A DNA stretch of 64,000 nt from Ilyobacter_A sp963668015 (GTDB lineage: Bacteria > Fusobacteriota > Fusobacteriia > Fusobacteriales > Fusobacteriaceae). Where the stretch lies: positions 1 to 64,000 of the forward strand of contig CAXXCR010000001.1 of assembly GCA_963668015.2 (NCBI GenBank). Reading direction: 5' to 3'. The position numbers and the translations under genes are program-made. A model generated the notes under the pieces. The model ran no database searches. It worked only from the letters and a program-made list of their open reading frames with translations, and had not been told where the DNA came from. Every line of letters starts with the position of its first letter. Position 1 is the first letter of the stretch. Shown in pieces: positions 60,073-64,000 of this stretch.

Positions 60073-62238
60073 CTATCCCTGCATTCCCTCTTCACCAGGC
60101 TCTATTTTATACGAAACGTCAGACTCATCAGTTTCTATATTTTCTTTGATCTCCTCTTCTATCTTAGGACCTGTTTTAACAGCTTTTTTTTTCAACTTTT
60201 CCAGCTCTTCACCCTTCATAAGCTTGTCAAGTTCTTCACCGCTTATAGTTTCTCTTTCAAGTAGAGTCTTTGCAATGAACTCAAGTTTCTCTCTATTATC
60301 ATTTAGAATGTCTTTCGCTCCTGTGTATGCCTCACTTATCATCCTTCTAACTTCGTCATCAATTTCTTTTCCAGTTTCATCACTATGTATTTTTTGTTTG
60401 AATATATCACCTTCGTGAGAATCATCCAGCAGCAGCGGTCCAAACTTTTCACTCATACCAAATTTGGTTACCATAGCGTGCGCCATTTTAGTCGCTCTCT
60501 CTATATCGTTACCTGCACCTGTAGTAATATCTCCAAATATTATCTCTTCTGCAGCTCTTCCTCCAAGGAGGGTTTTAAGCTCAGATAAATATTCGTTCTT
60601 AGTTTTCAAATACCTGTCTTCGGCAGGAAGGCTCATTGTGTATCCAAGTGCAGCCATACCTCTTGGAACTATAGTTACCTTATGTACAGCATCTGTATTT
60701 GGAAGCACCCATTGAACCAGCGCATGCCCCACTTCGTGGTATGCAACTGTAACTCTCTCTTTTTGAACTGTTACCCTTGATTTTCTTTCTGGACCTATTG
60801 TAACTTTTTCAGCAGCTTCCTCTAAATCCTCCATTGAAACTTCTTCCCTGCCTTCTCTAGCTGCTAATATGGCAGCTTCATTTAATAGGTTGGCAAGGTC
60901 CGCTCCTACAAACCCTACTGTTTTTCTGGCAAGTGTTTGCAGGTCTACATCTTTGGCTATCTTCTTACCTCTTATATGAACCTTAAGTATCTCAAGTCTA
61001 CCATTAATATCTGGACTGTCTACGACTACCTGTCTATCAAATCTACCTGGTCTCATAAGGGCCTTATCTAAAATTTCAGGTCTGTTAGTCGCCGCCAACA
61101 CTATTATTGTCTCATCGGTTCCGAAACCGTCCATTTCAACTAAAAGTTGGTTTAGGGTCTGCTCTCTTTCGTCATTCCCTCCACCTTGACCGGCTCCTCT
61201 TTTTCTACCAACTGCATCTATCTCGTCTATAAATATTATACACGGAGCGCTCTTTCTGGCTTTACCAAAAAGATCTCTAACCCTTGAAGCTCCTACCCCT
61301 ACAAACATTTCAACAAATTCTGAACCGGAAATACTAAAGAACGGCACTCCGGCTTCTCCTGCAACAGCTTTTGCAAGCAGGGTTTTACCTGTACCCGGAG
61401 CTCCTAAGAGAAGTACTCCTTTCGGTATTCTGGCACCTATCCTCTTATATGTTTCAGGTTCTTTTAAGAAGTGAACCACTTCTTCCAACTCTTCTTTTGC
61501 TTCCTCTATTCCCGCTACATCTTTAAAGGTAACATCTGATATCTGGTCACCGTTTTCTTTTGCTCTGGATTTACCCATATTAAAAATTTGAGGTCCGCCA
61601 CCGCTTCCCTTATTCATTTTATTAAGCATGAATATCCATACACCTATTAAAAGTAGCATAGGGAACCAAGATATAAGCACATTTACCAAAAGGGGAACTT
61701 CTGCATCTGCACTTGATTTAATCACTATCTCATTTTCCACTGCTGTCTGCATTATATTACTGTCGTCAGCAATTCTATTTGTGATCATTCTTGCACTTAT
61801 CTTCTTCTGATCACTTTCCCTGTCTGCGTACAGGTAACCGTCTTTTTCTTCTAGGGCCTTAAATTCACCCTCTTTCAACATATTTAAAAACTCGGTATAC
61901 GTTACCTCGTTTGCCTTATAAGCATTTGATTTCGAAAAGAAATTAGGCATAGATAAAATCAAAGCCACCAAAAACAAAAGCATAACTATTGTTTTAAATT
62001 TAAATTTAGGCTCTTTAATCGGCTTTTTATCTTCATTGTTCTCACTCGAGTCTTGGGATGGAGCACCTCTCATACCTCTTTTAAGTCCTGCCTTCAACTC
62101 TTTTTTTCTCTCTTCTAACTCATTATAAATCTCTTTTTCTTCCTGCTCTGGCTCCTTATTTTTATCTTCACCTTGTAGTTCTTCTTTTTTTTCTTCGTCG
62201 TCCAATTTTTCTTCATTTAAATCTTTTTGTTCATTCAC
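60073..62238 (-). CDS. ftsH: ATP-dependent zinc metalloprotease FtsH with charged N-terminal extension
   Basis: FtsH is the membrane-bound AAA+ protease. Two membrane helices (about 82-99 and 181-206) flank a periplasmic part. Walker A is LGAPGTGKTLLAK (278-290), Walker B IIFIDEIDAVG, the second region of homology ATNRPEILDKALMRPGRFDR, and the zinc site HEVGH (501-505; HEAGH is usual), with GAGNDIERAT providing the third ligand. Before the first helix there are about 80 charged residues, much more than the few in E. coli FtsH. The total is 721. It overlaps tilS by 8 bases. tilS-ftsH is a common pair. Confidence 0.97.
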   Translation of the reverse strand: MNEQKDLNEEKLDDEEKKEELQGEDKNKEPEQEEKEIYNELEERKKELKAGLKRGMRGAPSQDSSENNEDKKPIKEPKFKFKTIVMLLFLVALILSMPNFFSKSNAYKANEVTYTEFLNMLKEGEFKALEEKDGYLYADRESDQKKISARMITNRIADDSNIMQTAVENEIVIKSSADAEVPLLVNVLISWFPMLLLIGVWIFMLNKMNKGSGGGPQIFNMGKSRAKENGDQISDVTFKDVAGIEEAKEELEEVVHFLKEPETYKRIGARIPKGVLLLGAPGTGKTLLAKAVAGEAGVPFFSISGSEFVEMFVGVGASRVRDLFGKARKSAPCIIFIDEIDAVGRKRGAGQGGGNDEREQTLNQLLVEMDGFGTDETIIVLAATNRPEILDKALMRPGRFDRQVVVDSPDINGRLEILKVHIRGKKIAKDVDLQTLARKTVGFVGADLANLLNEAAILAAREGREEVSMEDLEEAAEKVTIGPERKSRVTVQKERVTVAYHEVGHALVQWVLPNTDAVHKVTIVPRGMAALGYTMSLPAEDRYLKTKNEYLSELKTLLGGRAAEEIIFGDITTGAGNDIERATKMAHAMVTKFGMSEKFGPLLLDDSHEGDIFKQKIHSDETGKEIDDEVRRMISEAYTGAKDILNDNREKLEFIAKTLLERETISGEELDKLMKGEELEKLKKKAVKTGPKIEEEIKENIETDESDVSYKIEPGEEGMQG

Positions 62239-63574
62239 CGCTGTCGACCTCCTCTATCTTCAGTTTTACAATTCTTCTAGTACTCTCGCTAACCTTAAAT
62301 TTTTCACTGCCTCTAATGCCTGCAACCCAGACTATTTCATTTCCACTTACAAGAATAGGTATCTCATCCCTTATATCTTTTGGGATCTTCATATCAATAA
62401 AAACCTTCTTTAATTTTTTATTTCCTTTCATTCCAACAGGCATTAGATAATCCCCGTCTTTTCTAGGCCTTACCTTCAGGTTTTGGATCTTATCGGCATC
62501 AGCGTAAAACACCCCTGACTCCTTTTTCACCTTGTCTGTAAATGTGGCTGTGAGTATATATGAATTATACCTTACCTTTCCTGGAATAGGCAAAAGTTTT
62601 TCCACTTTTTTTCCATTTTCTTTTTTGCTCATTTTATCAACGGTAAACTTACCGTAAACTTTTTTAAAAAAGTATCCGTTTCCCAAATCAACATCCTTGC
62701 TTCCGCCGGAATTCATAACCGACAAAATATCACCTATTTTTCTCCTGGATACCTCTACTTCATATTTTTTCAGGTACTCGTTTATGAACCTTCTCTTCAA
62801 ATAATCAGGGAACTCCTCTATATCGTCCTGCATAAAACTGTTCTGCTTTGAAATTCTATTTATGTCCTTTTCTAGAATAAAATTAATTTCCTTTATTTCA
62901 CCCATTAATTCTGATATTTTTTCCTTGAAATTTTGATTATAATCCCTTTCCATTTGAGGTATAAGGTTCAGCCTGATATTGTTTCTGGTATACTTGTCCT
63001 GTAAATTGGAAGAATCCACCCTATACTCATACCCAGAACTTTCCAAAAACTCAAGTATCTCACTCTTGTATGTGTTTAAAAGTGGCCTGATATAAAACTC
63101 CCTCTTTACCGGTATCCCATCTAAGCCGCTCAAAGAAGTACCCCTCATGAGCCTGAACATAAAAGTCTCCACATTATCGTCCAAGTTATGAGCAAGTGCG
63201 ACCTTGTCTGCACCTAGCTTTTCTTTTAGATTTTTAAAAAAATCGTATCTGATCTCCCTGCCAGCTTCCTCTTCTCCTATTTTTTTCTCTTTTGCATACT
63301 TTCTCACGTCTGCTCTTTTTACAAAACATTCGACTGCGTATTTTTCACCTAAATCTTTCACAAACTCTTCGTCGGCTTGAGACTCATTTCCTCTGAGCAT
63401 ATGGTTGATATGTGCTAAATAAAGTTTAAAACCAAACTCTTTTTTCAGAAAATTTAAGATATGAAACAGAGATACCGAATCTGGACCCCCAGACATGGCA
63501 ATTATTATCTTGTCATCTTTTTGAAATAATTTATTTTTAAGGCAGTATGCCAAAATTTTATTTTCTATTTTCAT
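62231..63574 (-). CDS. tilS: tRNA(Ile)-lysidine synthase TilS
   Basis: TilS converts C34 of tRNA-Ile(CAU) to lysidine, changing codon reading from AUG to AUA. The PP-loop is IIAMSGGPDSVSLFHIL, followed by LAHINHMLRGNESQADEEFV, and GKREIRYDFF-like EAGREIRYDFFKNLKEKLGA. The C-terminal domain has LKVRPRKDGDYLMPVG and KKLKKVFIDMKIPKDIRDEI. The length of 447 is normal. It lies between a SpoIID-domain gene and ftsH. Confidence 0.96.
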   Translation of the reverse strand: MKIENKILAYCLKNKLFQKDDKIIIAMSGGPDSVSLFHILNFLKKEFGFKLYLAHINHMLRGNESQADEEFVKDLGEKYAVECFVKRADVRKYAKEKKIGEEEAGREIRYDFFKNLKEKLGADKVALAHNLDDNVETFMFRLMRGTSLSGLDGIPVKREFYIRPLLNTYKSEILEFLESSGYEYRVDSSNLQDKYTRNNIRLNLIPQMERDYNQNFKEKISELMGEIKEINFILEKDINRISKQNSFMQDDIEEFPDYLKRRFINEYLKKYEVEVSRRKIGDILSVMNSGGSKDVDLGNGYFFKKVYGKFTVDKMSKKENGKKVEKLLPIPGKVRYNSYILTATFTDKVKKESGVFYADADKIQNLKVRPRKDGDYLMPVGMKGNKKLKKVFIDMKIPKDIRDEIPILVSGNEIVWVAGIRGSEKFKVSESTRRIVKLKIEEVDSGE

Positions 63575-63610
63575 TATACTTCCTTATTTTTTTGACATTT
63601 TCAATAAAAA

Positions 63611-64000
63611 TTATAACATATTTTCACTTTTTTTCAACGATTTTATTTGTGTACCCCTGTAATAAAATTTCAATATATCTGAGTAATTTTTCCCATTTTT
63701 TGCAAGGGTATAAGCTCCCCACTGGGACATACCCACACCGTGACCGGAACCACTTCCACTAAACACTATCTCACTGCCTCTTTTTTCTACCTTAAACATT
63801 GTACTGAAAATATGGGTATAGCCTATTGTCCTTCTCAACCTGTTTCCAGATACAGCTATACTTTTATCCCCTACAATTTGTACTCTGACAACCCTGCCGT
63901 TCTTTTTTTCCAATATTTTTACATCTCTTACTTTAAATCCAAATTTTTCAGACAGTTTTTTCAGGCTCACCCTGTAGCTCCACTTACTTCTTGGGGAATT
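63611..64000 (-). CDS. SpoIID/LytB domain-containing protein, C-terminal part (cut by window edge)
   Basis: The open frame enters from beyond position 64000 and ends at 63611, so only the last 129 residues are visible. They carry the SpoIID-domain C-terminus: VSGNRLRRTIG, then FSGSGSGHGVGMSQWGAYTL and YSDILKFYYRGTQI. SpoIID proteins are lytic transglycosylases of denuded glycan strands; LytB-type members act outside sporulation. This organism is not expected to sporulate, so a cell-wall remodelling role is likely. The catalytic Glu region is outside the window. It is followed by tilS-ftsH on the same strand. Confidence 0.9.
   Translation of the reverse strand, partial: NSPRSKWSYRVSLKKLSEKFGFKVRDVKILEKKNGRVVRVQIVGDKSIAVSGNRLRRTIGYTHIFSTMFKVEKRGSEIVFSGSGSGHGVGMSQWGAYTLAKNGKNYSDILKFYYRGTQIKSLKKSENML

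Noticed and set aside
1..64000. CRISPR array, prophage, toxin-antitoxin or restriction system
   Set aside because: No regularly spaced repeats, phage structural genes, paired small toxin genes or methylase/nuclease genes were recognised anywhere in the window.

Overview
The window is low-GC DNA, densely packed, with 60-odd protein genes, mostly on the minus strand. The gene set suggests a member of the Fusobacteriota, perhaps close to Ilyobacter, Propionigenium or Psychrilyobacter. It combines Gram-negative envelope genes (an FplA-like patatin autotransporter, TonB/ExbB/ExbD, a MipA-type porin) with Firmicute-like gene orders (rsgA-rpe, DUF2232-rplI-dnaB). The assignment is inference from protein content; no rRNA or tRNA gene was seen. 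No CRISPR array, prophage or recognisable riboswitch was found.

Layout. 0-4.3 kb: a CapK-like ligase fragment, a small DUF1653-like gene, a DUF134 regulator and manA (minus), then the UPF0237/UPF0210 pair (plus). 4.6-6.0 kb: an intact IS256-family element with inverted repeats and an 8-bp target duplication. 6.0-12.5 kb: a twelve-gene minus operon for RNA modification, ribosome maturation and salvage (hpt, hpt, rsmA, DUF4911, pdxJ, thioesterase, khpA, rimM, trmD, PPC protein, gamma-carbonic anhydrase-like protein, SPOUT methyltransferase). 12.6-17.2 kb: plus-strand PASTA protein, rsgA, rpe, MarR-FeoA regulator, rqcH. 17.2-28.6 kb: fplA, aroA, a DHH-CBS-tRNA nucleotidyltransferase, serC, two membrane proteins, a U32 peptidase and dnaB. 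28.6-32.5 kb: rplI, DUF2232, an M20-like protein and dnaX. 32.7-39.9 kb: an envelope operon of DUF116, a 943-aa TPR protein, a small membrane protein, ExbB, ExbD, TonB and a degenerate NtrC-like regulator. 40-47.3 kb: glgB, dnaN, a sigma factor, gpsA, plsY, rlmD. 47.4-57.7 kb: ftsL, rsmH, an SPFH protein, glgP, yggT, proC, pgsA, rimO, pnp. 57.9-64 kb: mipA (plus), rpsO, a HAD phosphatase, ftsH, tilS and a partial SpoIID-domain gene.

The window is mostly housekeeping. The most unusual item is the DUF116/TPR/ExbB/ExbD/TonB operon. It ends in an NtrC-type protein whose receiver, GAFTGA loop and Walker B acidic residues are all altered, so it is unlikely to be an ordinary sigma-54 activator. Other items worth a look are a kinase-less PASTA protein in the prkC position, an rsgA with an apparent ATC start, a second hpt copy lacking the catalytic Asp, an M20 homologue without metal ligands, and a MarR-FeoA fusion.

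Caution. Many conserved genes (manA, UPF0210, rplI, dnaX, glgB, dnaN, the sigma factor, gpsA) are broken by single-base frameshifts, most of them at or near homopolymers. The breaks cluster in three blocks: 0-4.2 kb, 28.6-31.4 kb and 41-45 kb. Essential genes cannot all be dead, so I read these as sequencing or assembly indels. I give whole-gene spans and note where the frame breaks.
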